DNA from: Paenibacillus pedocola
GTDB lineage: Bacteria; Bacillota; Bacilli; Paenibacillales; Paenibacillaceae
Assembly: GCF_031599675.1 (NCBI RefSeq)
Contig: NZ_CP134223.1
Coordinates: 434,001 to 498,000 of the forward strand
Reading direction: 5' to 3'
Length of the DNA stretch: 64,000 bases
This document shows positions 43,305 through 51,871 of this stretch, one piece after another. Both the position numbers and the translations under genes were made by a program. Under the pieces are notes generated by a model that did no database searches, had not been told where the DNA came from, and worked only from the letters and a program-made list of their open reading frames with translations. The first letter of the stretch is position 1. Each line of letters opens with the position of its first letter.

Positions 43305-43351
43305 ATAAGGGTCTCCCTTAGCAGCCTTTGCGGCTGTTAGGGAGACCCTTA
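43305..43351. terminator. Bidirectional terminator
   Basis: AAGGGTCTCCCT pairs with AGGGAGACCCTT with a CAGC/GCTG inner stem, between convergent genes. Confidence 0.88.
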
Positions 43352-43373
43352 ATTTATAAATTTGCACAGACAG

Positions 43374-45674
43374 CTATTTCACTCCGCCATCTATATTCTC
43401 TTCTCCAGTATAGAATCCGATATCATCGAGCATAATTTTATCGCCTGCTTCCTGCAGATAGAAGGTTATTCCGGCCAGCTCATCCGGGCTCAGGCGGGGT
43501 TCTTCCTCAAGGAAGCTTTCGAAGGGCAGCTCATAGGTCTGGAAGATTGCCTCCGAAAGGTCCCCGTATTTACCGTTACTGACCCGTTCCTCAAGCCAAG
43601 GGCTTAGCGTAAACTCTGTCTGCGGCAGCGGCAGAATGTCCATCACTTTGTCCAGCGGCAGGCGCGCACTTATATGATTGCTGTCAGTCAATTCAACTTC
43701 TATAGCAGGAACCGGCGGGATTTCCGCCGCTAAGCCTTGAGCGCTGTCGTCTTCCAGAGCATCGGCATTACGGTTCGCCATGGAGAAAGTCAGGCCGGAC
43801 GCACCCGACCCGGCGACCTCCCTGGTGAGGCTGTCTTTAAGCTTGATGCCGTAGGCGGCTTCTTTGTTGTCTTCTCCGGACTTGTATTCCAGAAGGATGC
43901 CGTAGGTCGCTTTGCTCTTGGATTCCCGGTCCTTGGCGGTTTCTTCCGTCCAGTCCAGACCTATAGCCGCGGCTGTGCCGCCTGTCACCGTATTCTTGTT
44001 GCGGTCCTCATCAAAGGTAGCCACCGGGATATAGTTACCGCTCTGGAACCGGCTATAGTAAGCCGTATCCGGCAGCCACTGCGCACCGCTGCGGTAATCG
44101 CGGAACAAATCCTGATATTCGCTTTGCCCGTGCAAAGTGGTCTCCAGAAATGCCGAGACGTACACTTTGGCAATTTGCCGCTGCTTGTTACCGTCCATGA
44201 TCTGCGCGCGGCTTAGGAATAAGCCGGCCGGCAGCGCCTGGTCATACAATCCCCAGCTTGTGTTGAACTGGCTGTGGTTAGCATCGGCGATGTAGAGTGA
44301 GCTTTTGAAGGCTGCGGAGCCGCTGGAGAAGCTTGAACGTATATACTGCCGGTCTCCGTAGAAATCGTGAACATCGCCGTCGCGTGCACCCTGCAGTGTC
44401 AGATAATTGACATCTTTCAGCCGTGCCTGCTGATTATCAATTGCTTTATCTGTAGGAGCCAGGGCGATGACCGAAACAATGTTGAACTGCCTGGTTGCTG
44501 CCAGTACAGGATCGTCCTTGAACCAGCGGGCGGCATCGGCAGCCATGGCAACTGCCTGCCCGCCGCGGCTGTGGCCCAGCAGGGCTGTATGACTGTAATC
44601 GACCTTCTGGTAGAAGAGATTTCCGGGCTGCTGCGCGAAGTTTCCGATTTGCTGCAGATGCTTCAGGATCAACCAGGTCCGCACTTTGAAATCATTGTCC
44701 GGAATGCCGGACCAGGCCGAGTAATTCAGAAAGTTCTCGTCCAGGGAGACGGCAATGAAGCCCCGGCTGGCCAGCTGCTCCCCTAAGTAGGCGTAACCGC
44801 CTTCTGAATAGTCCTCCATCATGTGATTGCCGTGCACCATCAGTACCAGCGGAAAGGGGCCTTCCCCGTCTGGCATCCATACCTTTGCATTGACAGGAAG
44901 CGCATTGTAGTCGAATCCCCAAAAGATCGTACGGAGCCTAGGCCAGTTCTTGATAAAGGCTGATGCATCGGCAGAAGCTGAGGTCAGGGTGACGTCTGTG
45001 CCATACTCCTTACGGTGCAAGTCTTCACCGCTGCCATAAGTGAAATACTGATACGTATAATCCCCCGGACTTCCGGGATCGGCTGCTTCAATGGGAACGG
45101 CATTTCCGTTTGATACAGCCGATGTATCCCGGGCGGACTCGCTGTGTCCAGTGCCGTATAGCGGCAGCGGAGCCAGCAGGACGGCTATAGCCAGCAGCGT
45201 TCCGGTTAGGGTCCGTCTGCTGCGCAGCAGACCGATGGACAGACCGGCTGCTCCGCCGAGCAGGGCGGCGATGCCGGCTATTACGGCAGCTGCTTCAATC
45301 TCAATATCCGCAAAATATAGGATTAACAGTACAGCTCCCGTGGAACTCAGGAAGGTGCCGGCAAACAGCCGCGGAAAGCGGAGGCCGGTTAAGGACAGCA
45401 GCAAGGCCAGAATATTGCCGGCCAGCGCCAGCACGAGAGTTCCCGCACCGGCAGCCAGTATGATATCCGCTGCGGTTCCGAGTCCTGTAGGAATGCCCAG
45501 AACAGCAAGGATAAAGGCAAGGGTCCCTATCGTCCAAGGACCGGCCAGAGCCGTCCTCCATAGTCTTGTGTCATATACATAGGTGTCTTTGATGCGTCTT
45601 GCCATTTCCCCAAGTATGCGTTTAGGCAGCCGCGCTCGCTGCGGCTGCGGAACATACTCCAAATCCATTCCCAT
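43374..45674 (-). CDS. Membrane-anchored alpha/beta hydrolase
   Basis: A 766-residue protein. Residues 45-185 hold about five transmembrane helices. A large outer or inner domain from about 215 has an alpha/beta hydrolase core: oxyanion/His motif LVLMVHGNHM and nucleophile in LLGHSRGGQAVAM. A C-terminal beta-rich region (about 600-760) resembles a carbohydrate-binding or jelly-roll module and has no recognised name. GGGGGAG precedes ATG 45674 (MGMDLEYVP); the earlier in-frame ATG is unsupported. The hydrolase part is closest to chlorophyllase/PET-hydrolase-like esterases. The substrate is unknown. The combination of membrane bundle, hydrolase and C-terminal module is unusual. Confidence 0.75.
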   Translation of the reverse strand: MGMDLEYVPQPQRARLPKRILGEMARRIKDTYVYDTRLWRTALAGPWTIGTLAFILAVLGIPTGLGTAADIILAAGAGTLVLALAGNILALLLSLTGLRFPRLFAGTFLSSTGAVLLILYFADIEIEAAAVIAGIAALLGGAAGLSIGLLRSRRTLTGTLLAIAVLLAPLPLYGTGHSESARDTSAVSNGNAVPIEAADPGSPGDYTYQYFTYGSGEDLHRKEYGTDVTLTSASADASAFIKNWPRLRTIFWGFDYNALPVNAKVWMPDGEGPFPLVLMVHGNHMMEDYSEGGYAYLGEQLASRGFIAVSLDENFLNYSAWSGIPDNDFKVRTWLILKHLQQIGNFAQQPGNLFYQKVDYSHTALLGHSRGGQAVAMAADAARWFKDDPVLAATRQFNIVSVIALAPTDKAIDNQQARLKDVNYLTLQGARDGDVHDFYGDRQYIRSSFSSGSAAFKSSLYIADANHSQFNTSWGLYDQALPAGLFLSRAQIMDGNKQRQIAKVYVSAFLETTLHGQSEYQDLFRDYRSGAQWLPDTAYYSRFQSGNYIPVATFDEDRNKNTVTGGTAAAIGLDWTEETAKDRESKSKATYGILLEYKSGEDNKEAAYGIKLKDSLTREVAGSGASGLTFSMANRNADALEDDSAQGLAAEIPPVPAIEVELTDSNHISARLPLDKVMDILPLPQTEFTLSPWLEERVSNGKYGDLSEAIFQTYELPFESFLEEEPRLSPDELAGITFYLQEAGDKIMLDDIGFYTGEENIDGGVK

Positions 45675-45842
45675 GATTCTCTCCCCCGGCAGTTGCGGTG
45701 ATTTCTGTTTTTTTTGGCCTATAAGATGTAGCAATAATATTACTTTACGGCTTCAATAACAAGTGGGTCTTACAGGAACAGCAGCCACCTGCTTCCCTGA
45801 CGGTACCCCAAAAATATCTTGCTCCCATTTTGAAAAAAAGAT

Positions 45843-45898
45843 TTGACAGGGTGCGGAGATTTCAGTATTATGTGTATAACCTACTAAATGGGTAGGAA
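45843..45898 (+). promoter_or_regulatory. Promoter and operator of the sulfate transport operon
   Basis: TTGACA (45843-45848), 17-base spacer, TATTAT (45866-45871). The inverted repeat CCTAC-N7-GTAGG (45880-45896) covers the predicted transcription start. It resembles operators of Rrf2-type sulfur regulators such as CymR; that assignment is inference. Confidence 0.7.
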
Positions 45899-45943
45899 TA
45901 ATTGAATAAATTGTTCTTACCGTACAGACGGAGGAGCGCCCGC

Positions 45944-46165
45944 TTGACGCAAGCAGACACGTGTCTTTGGACCGGTTTGACCTGCCATACGTGGGCCTTC
46001 TGCGTCTTTTTCTGCTACTGGAATTTCATAGGAAGTACGGAAATCATTCATTATTATGAGAAAACATGGGGGAGTGGTTTGAATGAAGAAAGGGATCAAG
46101 AAGGGGCTTATCGCCGGGTTCACCTTATTACTGACGGCAGGGCTTACTGCTTGCGGAAACAATAA
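45944..46165 (+). CDS. Putative cysteine-rich leader ORF of the sulfate operon
   Basis: GGAGGAG (45930-45936) is 7 bases before a TTG that opens a frame reading [13 protein letters not shown] and on to AFCVFFCYW. It has four Cys codons and three Trp codons within the first 26. Cys codons 7 and 14 lie within a terminator-like fold and codon 20 falls in its 3' arm. The frame continues past the sbp start to 46165, so if translated it overlaps sbp out of frame. It resembles a leader whose translation might report cysteine supply. Not supported by homology. Confidence 0.3.
   Translation: MTQADTCLWTGLTCHTWAFCVFFCYWNFIGSTEIIHYYEKTWGSGLNEERDQEGAYRRVHLITDGRAYCLRKQ
45946..46011 (+). terminator. Putative attenuator hairpin in the sulfate operon leader
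   Basis: GACGCA (45946-45951) pairs with TGCGTC (46001-46006), or GCAGA (45953-45957) with TCTGC (45999-46003). ACGT (45959-45962) can pair with ACGT (45989-45992) inside. TTTTT follows at 46007-46011. It lies between promoter and sbp, so it would act on the operon transcript. Confidence 0.5.
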
Positions 46166-47207
46166 CAATGCGAATAACAGTGCGAATGCTGCGACAGATG
46201 CTCCGGAAGCCACCACTGCCGCAACCAATGCGGCTGCTACAGCTGAAGCGACCAAGGCGCCGGCAAAAGATCCGGTAGAGCTGCTGAATGTATCCTATGA
46301 TCCAACACGCGAGCTTTATGAGAACTATAACAAGGCTTTTGCTGCTTATTGGGAGCAGGAAACCGGTCAGAAAGTAACGATTAAGCAGTCTCATGGCGGT
46401 TCAGGCAAGCAAAGCCGCGCTGTCATTGACGGTCTGGAGGCCGATGTCGTTACGCTGGCACTTGGCTATGACATTGATGCACTGCAGGAAACGGGCCTGA
46501 TCAATGAAGGCTGGCAAAACAAATATGAGCACAACAGCTCACCATACACTTCGACGATCGTATTCCTCGTTAGAAAAGGCAATCCGAAGGGAATTAAGGA
46601 CTGGCCGGATCTGCTCAAGGAAGGCGTAGAGGTTATTACACCGAATCCGAAAACCTCTGGCGGTGCCCGCTGGAACTATCTGGCGGCCTGGGGTTATGCG
46701 CTCGACCATAACAACAACGATGAAGCTAAGGCACAGGAATTTGTACAGGAATTGTTCAAGCATGTACCTGTACTGGATACCGGAGCACGCGGCTCCACTA
46801 CCACCTTCGTTGAGCGGGGAATCGGCGATGTGCTGATTGCCTGGGAGAATGAGGCTTACCTGTCGATTAAGGAGCTGGGTCCGGACAAATTCGAAATCGT
46901 AAATCCTTCGGAAAGCATTCTGGCAGAGCCGCCGGTTGCGGTAGTTGACAAGATTGTCGACAAAAGAGATACACGTGAAGTGTCCGAAGCCTATCTGAAG
47001 TATCTCTACTCCGAAGAGGGGCAGACCATCGCTGCAGAGAACTATTACCGCCCTACGCTGGAAAGTGTGAAAGAGAAGTTTAAGGATCAATTCCCTGAGA
47101 TCAAGCTGTTCACACTGGCTGATAAATTCGGAACCTGGAAAGAAACACAGGAGAAGCATTTCAATGACGGCGGAATCTTTGACAAGATTTATGTGCCGGG
47201 CAGCTAA
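46083..47207 (+). CDS. sbp: Sulfate-binding lipoprotein (Sbp/CysP family)
   Basis: A 374-residue extracellular binding protein. The signal peptide ends in lipobox LTAC, then an Asn/Ala/Thr linker. [15 protein letters not shown] and [12 protein letters not shown] are the sulfate-binding signatures; [20 protein letters not shown] is also conserved. It delivers sulfate or thiosulfate to CysT/CysW. GGGGGAG precedes ATG. It is the first structural gene of the operon. Confidence 0.93.
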   Translation: MKKGIKKGLIAGFTLLLTAGLTACGNNNNANNSANAATDAPEATTAATNAAATAEATKAPAKDPVELLNVSYDPTRELYENYNKAFAAYWEQETGQKVTIKQSHGGSGKQSRAVIDGLEADVVTLALGYDIDALQETGLINEGWQNKYEHNSSPYTSTIVFLVRKGNPKGIKDWPDLLKEGVEVITPNPKTSGGARWNYLAAWGYALDHNNNDEAKAQEFVQELFKHVPVLDTGARGSTTTFVERGIGDVLIAWENEAYLSIKELGPDKFEIVNPSESILAEPPVAVVDKIVDKRDTREVSEAYLKYLYSEEGQTIAAENYYRPTLESVKEKFKDQFPEIKLFTLADKFGTWKETQEKHFNDGGIFDKIYVPGS

Positions 47208-47287
47208 GGAAAGAGCCTGCGGGGAAGGATTCCGTCAGGGGTGCTGATCGGCATAGGAGCCGAAGGCAGGAAAGGATGAATGCGTAA

Positions 47288-48127
47288 ATGAATGTCTCTA
47301 CCACGGCTGCAGCGCAGCGCAAGGTGCTTCCGGGTTTCGGGCTTACCATGGGTTACAGCGTGCTGTATCTGAGTCTCGTTGTTCTGCTGCCGCTGTCTGC
47401 CCTGCTCATAAATTCCACTGGACTGACCTGGGCTAAATTCTGGGACGTGGCCACAGACCCGCGCGTTCTGGCCTCGTACCGTGTCAGCCTTAGTACTGCG
47501 GCAGCAGCGGCTTTAACGGATGCTTTTTTGGGTCTGCTGATGGCATGGGTGCTGGTTCGCTATGAGTTTCCGGGCAAACGGATTTTCGACGCCCTGATCG
47601 ATCTTCCGTTCGCGCTGCCGACCGCGGTAGCGGGGGTATCACTTACAGCACTTTATTCCCAGAATGGGTGGATCGGCTCCCTGGTGGAGCCGCTCGGGCT
47701 GAAGGTGGCATTCACGCCGCTCGGCATTACGCTGGCGCTGATGTTTATCGGGATTCCATTCGTGGTCCGTACCGTACAACCGGTGCTGGAGGATCTGGAC
47801 CGGGATATGGAGGAGGCCTCAGCGACGCTGGGTGCCGGACGGTGGCGGACGTTCCTGCGGATCATCCTGCCAGAATTGCTTCCTGCGCTGCTTACCGGGT
47901 TCGCGTTGGCTTTTGCCAGAGGAATCGGTGAATACGGGTCCGTAGTCTTCATCTCCGGCAACATGCCGATGAGGACAGAAATTGCCCCGCTGCTGATCAT
48001 GACCAAGCTGGAACAATTCGACTATGCCGGCGCTACGTCGGTGGCACTGTTGCTTCTGCTGATCTCCTTCCTGATGCTGCTGGTGATCAACACGCTTCAG
48101 CGCTGGGCACGCAAGGGCTCCCGGTAG
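47288..48127 (+). CDS. cysT: Sulfate ABC transporter permease CysT
   Basis: A 279-residue permease with six transmembrane helices and the EAA loop EDLDRDMEEASATLGAGRW. The N-terminal ATG has a distant AAAGGA; a 3-codon open frame (ATG AAT GCG TAA) lies directly before the start, ending one base before it. It pairs with CysW to form the membrane channel. Confidence 0.93.
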   Translation: MNVSTTAAAQRKVLPGFGLTMGYSVLYLSLVVLLPLSALLINSTGLTWAKFWDVATDPRVLASYRVSLSTAAAAALTDAFLGLLMAWVLVRYEFPGKRIFDALIDLPFALPTAVAGVSLTALYSQNGWIGSLVEPLGLKVAFTPLGITLALMFIGIPFVVRTVQPVLEDLDRDMEEASATLGAGRWRTFLRIILPELLPALLTGFALAFARGIGEYGSVVFISGNMPMRTEIAPLLIMTKLEQFDYAGATSVALLLLLISFLMLLVINTLQRWARKGSR

Positions 48128-48180
48128 GCTATGCACTTCCTTAACGGATTTAGCTATTATACATGTTAGGGGGAATAAAC

Positions 48181-49044
48181 ATGGCAGGTACTGTACCCAT
48201 GTATGCTCCAAAGCAAAAAAGCAGTGTATCTTCACCCGCCACTAGGGAATCCTCTGTGGTGAAATGGGTACTGATCGCTGCCGCCGGGCTGGTGCTGCTC
48301 TGGCTGATTGTCCTGCCGCTGATCGTTGTGCTGACGGAGGCGCTGAAGCAGGGCTGGGATGTCTACATTGCTGCCCTGACTGATCCGGATGCGGCCTCGG
48401 CATTACGGCTGACCCTGCTCGTGGCGGCGATTACTGTTCCGCTCAATACGGTGTTCGGGGTGGCAGCGGCTTGGGCCGTTACTAAGTTCCGCTTCCGCGG
48501 CAAGGGCTTCCTGATTACACTGATTGATCTGCCGTTTGCTGTATCGCCGGTTATCGGGGGACTGATCTTTATCCTCGTGTTCGGATCGCACGGCTGGTTC
48601 GGCTCGTGGCTGAGCGATCATGATATCAAAATCGTCTTTGCACTTCCCGGCATTGTGCTGGCGACGTTATTTGTAACCTTCCCTTTTGTGGCCCGTGAGT
48701 TGATTCCGCTAATGGAGGATCAGGGGACACAAGAGGAGGAAGCGGCGATTACGCTGGGTGCGCGGGGCTGGCAGATCTTTTTCCGTGTGACACTGCCCAA
48801 TATTAAATGGGGCCTGCTCTACGGGATTATTCTCTGCAATGCGCGGGCAATGGGAGAGTTCGGTGCGGTATCCGTAGTGTCTGGCCATATCCGCGGAGAG
48901 ACGAACACGCTGCCGCTTCATGTCGAAATTCTGTATAGCGAATATCAATTCTCCGCTTCTTTCGCTGTCGCTTCATTGCTGTTGCTGCTGGCCCTGGTGA
49001 CGATGATCATCAAAAGCTGGCTGTTACGCAAAAATGCTCATTGA
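48181..49044 (+). CDS. cysW: Sulfate ABC transporter permease CysW
   Basis: A 287-residue permease with six helices and EAA loop QGTQEEEAAITLGARGWQ. The C-terminal part has MGEFGAVSVVSGHIRGETNT, typical of CysW. AGGGGG precedes ATG 48181 (MAGTVPMYAP); an earlier in-frame ATG is less well placed. The ATPase gene cysA, normally next, is absent; a yezD-type gene follows instead. Confidence 0.93.
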   Translation: MAGTVPMYAPKQKSSVSSPATRESSVVKWVLIAAAGLVLLWLIVLPLIVVLTEALKQGWDVYIAALTDPDAASALRLTLLVAAITVPLNTVFGVAAAWAVTKFRFRGKGFLITLIDLPFAVSPVIGGLIFILVFGSHGWFGSWLSDHDIKIVFALPGIVLATLFVTFPFVARELIPLMEDQGTQEEEAAITLGARGWQIFFRVTLPNIKWGLLYGIILCNARAMGEFGAVSVVSGHIRGETNTLPLHVEILYSEYQFSASFAVASLLLLLALVTMIIKSWLLRKNAH

Positions 49045-49146
49045 CAGCTCTTTTGATTCCATGCTAAGTTAAAGCTCAGTATACAAGTTGGATATTACGG
49101 AATTTAACCGGAAATCACCCCTGTCCGGGGAAAGGGAGGCTGGAGA

Positions 49147-49368
49147 ATGGCTAAGCCACTGAAGGTGGATGAGGTATGGCTAACACGGATTGCAGAACTT
49201 CTGGACAACATGGAATTTGGCTCACTGCATATTGTGGTGCATGAAGGCCAAATCGTTCAGATGGAGCGTACGGAACGCAAACGTTTCGAGAATAGCTCTG
49301 CTAATCCGCGTTATAGTGTAGAAACCGGAAGCCGGCGCACCGATACCCGTTCCGCGGGACGGGGATAG
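49147..49368 (+). CDS. YezD-family (DUF2292) small protein
   Basis: A 73-residue protein with WLTRIAELLDNMEFGSLHIV and GQIVQMERTERKRF, the conserved core of the YezD family. Its C terminus is polar and Arg/Ser rich. Members occur beside sulfate assimilation genes in Bacillales and may bind nucleic acid or regulate; function unproven. AAAGGGAGG precedes the ATG. It is 102 bases after cysW and is the last gene before the terminator. Confidence 0.85.
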   Translation: MAKPLKVDEVWLTRIAELLDNMEFGSLHIVVHEGQIVQMERTERKRFENSSANPRYSVETGSRRTDTRSAGRG

Positions 49369-49461
49369 AAGCTATACCCTACCACTGGACTTACTTTTTC
49401 TGCAGCAGGAATAATTGCCCCTGTCATTATAGCGGTTCCGGATCGGTACGATACAGAAACC

Positions 49462-49512
49462 AAACAGAGCAGTGATCCTCCAATGTTGGAAGAATCACTG
49501 CTCTGTTTCTGT
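49462..49512. terminator. Terminator of the sulfate operon
   Basis: AAACAGAGCAGTGAT pairs with ATCACTGCTCTGTTT. It also serves the convergent gene on the right. Confidence 0.88.
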
Positions 49513-49529
49513 CGTAAGGCCTAGGCAGG

Positions 49530-49838
49530 TTAATACCGCGGTCTCTGCCGGGAAGCAAAGATACCTTCAAATAGCAGGATAACGGCAGTTATGACATGCA
49601 TGATCCAGCCGACGAATGGAATAAAGGCGACTATCGAAGTGACAATCCCGACGATGTTGCCGATGAATGGCCCGCGTTCCCTCAGCAATATGATTACCGC
49701 AGCTGCGTGGAGCAGGAAGGCGATGCCGAGCGGCACCCAGCCATTGGCTACCACAAAGGCACCTCCGATAAACGGCAATGCCAGGAAACCCTCGTATGCA
49801 AAAGTCCCCCATTTAAACAATTTTCCTAATGATGACAT
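49530..49838 (-). CDS. Small membrane protein of unknown function
   Basis: A 102-residue protein with three transmembrane segments (about 14-34, 38-52 and 58-92) and a basic end ASRQRPRY. No family recognised. GGACCGG is the only weak ribosome binding site before ATG 49838. It is monocistronic. Confidence 0.7.
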   Translation of the reverse strand: MSSLGKLFKWGTFAYEGFLALPFIGGAFVVANGWVPLGIAFLLHAAAVIILLRERGPFIGNIVGIVTSIVAFIPFVGWIMHVITAVILLFEGIFASRQRPRY

Positions 49839-50090
49839 GATTCTTCACCGGTCCTTTTCAGATTAATAAGATGGCTTTGTCTGTTATTAGTTACCCGTCT
49901 TTTATGGACTGAGAATTATGCAGGTACAGTGTAGCGGATTTCCATATAGTTTACGTCAAGATAAGCTTTACGTTTCAATTTCTGTACTGGGTTAATCCGG
50001 CCCGGCTTGATGCAGCTGCTGCTGTCGTATATATTGGTAACAGTGTGGACGCCTGTAAGCAGGCTTGGGCAGAGAACGGGGGAGAAGAGC

Positions 50091-50504
50091 GTGGATATGG
50101 CAGGAAACCTGGAGATCCGCTATGTGCCTCCTGCAGTAGAGCAGTATCTGTCCCTGCGGGTGGAAGCAGGGCTAAGTCCGATGAGTGCCGAGGGTGCAGA
50201 GGCCGGGCTTCCGCGTTCTTGTTTTGCGGTAACGCTCTATGACGGGGAACTTCTTATCGGAATGGGGCGTGTGATCGGGGACGGGGGCTGTTTTTTTCAA
50301 GTTACCGATATCGCCGTCAAACCTTCCTATCAGGGGCAAGGATTAGGCAAAGTCATTGTGCGTGAAATCAGGAGTTTCCTGGACACCATTCCCGCACAAT
50401 CCTATGTCAGTCTTATCGCTGACGGGGAGGCCTCGAAGCTGTACGGGCAGTATGGCTTTGTTCCGGTAATGCCGTATTCGCAGGGGATGTTTCTGCGGCG
50501 CTGA
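50091..50504 (+). CDS. GNAT-family N-acetyltransferase
   Basis: A 137-residue acetyltransferase with TDIAVKPSYQGQGLGKVIV, the acetyl-CoA pyrophosphate-binding motif A, and LYGQYGFVPVMP, motif B. GGGGGAG lies 6 bases before GTG 50091, which is preferred over the ATG 6 bases further and over the longer frame upstream. The acceptor substrate is unknown. Confidence 0.87.
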   Translation: MDMAGNLEIRYVPPAVEQYLSLRVEAGLSPMSAEGAEAGLPRSCFAVTLYDGELLIGMGRVIGDGGCFFQVTDIAVKPSYQGQGLGKVIVREIRSFLDTIPAQSYVSLIADGEASKLYGQYGFVPVMPYSQGMFLRR

Positions 50505-50538
50505 GGTTCATAATATGACAGGCCACAGGAAGAGGCAG

Positions 50539-50563
50539 ACCCCACATTGTGGGGTTATTTTTA
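50539..50563 (+). terminator. Terminator after the GNAT gene
   Basis: CCCCACA-TTG-TGTGGGG-like short stem followed by TTATTTTT. Confidence 0.75.
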
Positions 50564-50598
50564 CCTGATTACAGGTTCAGGAAGGTGAGGAAGCAGGA

Positions 50599-51231
50599 AT
50601 GGATGTTGTGGTGTTTGGTGCTTCAGGAAGAATAGGGAAAGCGATCGTACAGGAAGCGTTAAAAAGAAAACACGAGGTGACCGCTGCTGTCCGCAATCCG
50701 GAATCCATAGAGCTGCAGCATGAGCGTCTGCAGATTGTGTCCGCAAATATTCTGGATCCGGCATCGGTAGCTGCAGCGGTATCGGGCCACGGGGAAATTA
50801 TCAGCGCCTTCGGACCCGGATCCGGGCAGGAGAATGATCTGCTCAGGGCGGCAGAATCGCTGCTGGAGGGGATGCAGCAGGCCGGTGTAGCACGCCTGAT
50901 TATTGTAGGCGGGGCAGGCAGCCTTAAGACGGAGTCCGGTGAATGGCTGATGGATACGCCCGGGTTCCCGGAGGACTTCCGGCCGCTGGCTGCCGCCCAT
51001 GCGCATGCCTATGAAATCTATAGGGGCTCAGAGCTGGATTATACGTACATCAGTCCGCCCGCTGCCATTATTTCCGGCCGCCGGACCGGCATGTTCCGGA
51101 TTGGCCTGGACCGGCTGATTACGGATGAGGACGGGAAGAGCAGCATCAGTGTGGAGGATTTTGCGGTAGCAGTGGTGGATGAGCTGGAGGAAGGCAATTT
51201 CAGCCGTGAACGGTTTACTGTAGCTTATTAA
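50599..51231 (+). CDS. NAD(P)-binding oxidoreductase (atypical SDR)
   Basis: A 210-residue Rossmann-fold protein with GASGRIGKAIV at the N terminus, an NmrA/biliverdin reductase-like variant lacking the Tyr-xxx-Lys catalytic pair. Conserved segments are IIVGGAGSL and LDYTYISPPAAI. Similar proteins of this size are YwnB-like. The reaction is not known. GGAAGGTGAGG precedes ATG. Confidence 0.82.
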   Translation: MDVVVFGASGRIGKAIVQEALKRKHEVTAAVRNPESIELQHERLQIVSANILDPASVAAAVSGHGEIISAFGPGSGQENDLLRAAESLLEGMQQAGVARLIIVGGAGSLKTESGEWLMDTPGFPEDFRPLAAAHAHAYEIYRGSELDYTYISPPAAIISGRRTGMFRIGLDRLITDEDGKSSISVEDFAVAVVDELEEGNFSRERFTVAY

Positions 51232-51234
51232 GCG

Positions 51235-51860
51235 GCGGCGGACCGGGGAAGATATAACAAGGAATGGTTTGGACAGGCAGGGATTCTGTCCCGGCGGATA
51301 GGGGTAAGGCTTATTGCATAATATGCTGTAAGGCTTACCCTTTATTTAAATATTGATTGATTGTCGGGTTGCATGTTGATTAATGGATAAAAGTAAGACG
51401 AAGTGCCGTGCAGCTGGCTCAAGGGAGCTCTCTGCAAATCACTGAAACGAGAACAATTTAGTGAAAAGTGGGAGTGGGAGGGCTGAGGTGAAGTAGTGGG
51501 CTACAGAGTCCTCCTACTAATTTTTTCCGGGCGACGGGGAGGGAACGTAATGGGATTTTCTCCTGCTAATTTCTTCTGGGGGGGATGGGGAGAGGACCGT
51601 AGTGGATTTCCTCCCCCTAATTTCTCCCCTTTGGATCAAAAGCACTTTACTTGGGAAATTAGATTGAGTTTTTCCGTTTTAAGTCGAAAACGAGTGAATT
51701 AGTTGGAGTTTTTCCACTATAGCTGGACACAGTCCTTCAGGGCGATGAACCGCTGCACGCAAATACTCGCTTTGAACTATTTTTCTATTGTTTGATTCTT
51801 GTGTGTGTTTTAGTTCATCTTTAAGCTAAATCAACAGGTCTGCACATTGTGCAGCGGAAG
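51235..51860. repeat. Intergenic region with tandem-like repeats
   Basis: A hairpin GGGTAAG/CTTACCC (51307-51343) may end the previous gene. At 51493-51628 three degenerate units of 51-54 nt run in the plus direction, each with GTARTGG, a CTCC core and CTAATTT (CTAAT at 51517, 51566 and 51617). AATTAG...GAGTTTTTCC occurs twice (51657 and 51697). No gene is supported; the ORF across it simply follows the repeat period. Confidence 0.65.
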
Positions 51861-51871
51861 GGATGGGGACA

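Noticed and set aside
51496..51702. 68-residue plus-strand ORF rich in Gly, Phe and Pro
   Set aside because: Follows the intergenic repeat period; no ribosome binding site.
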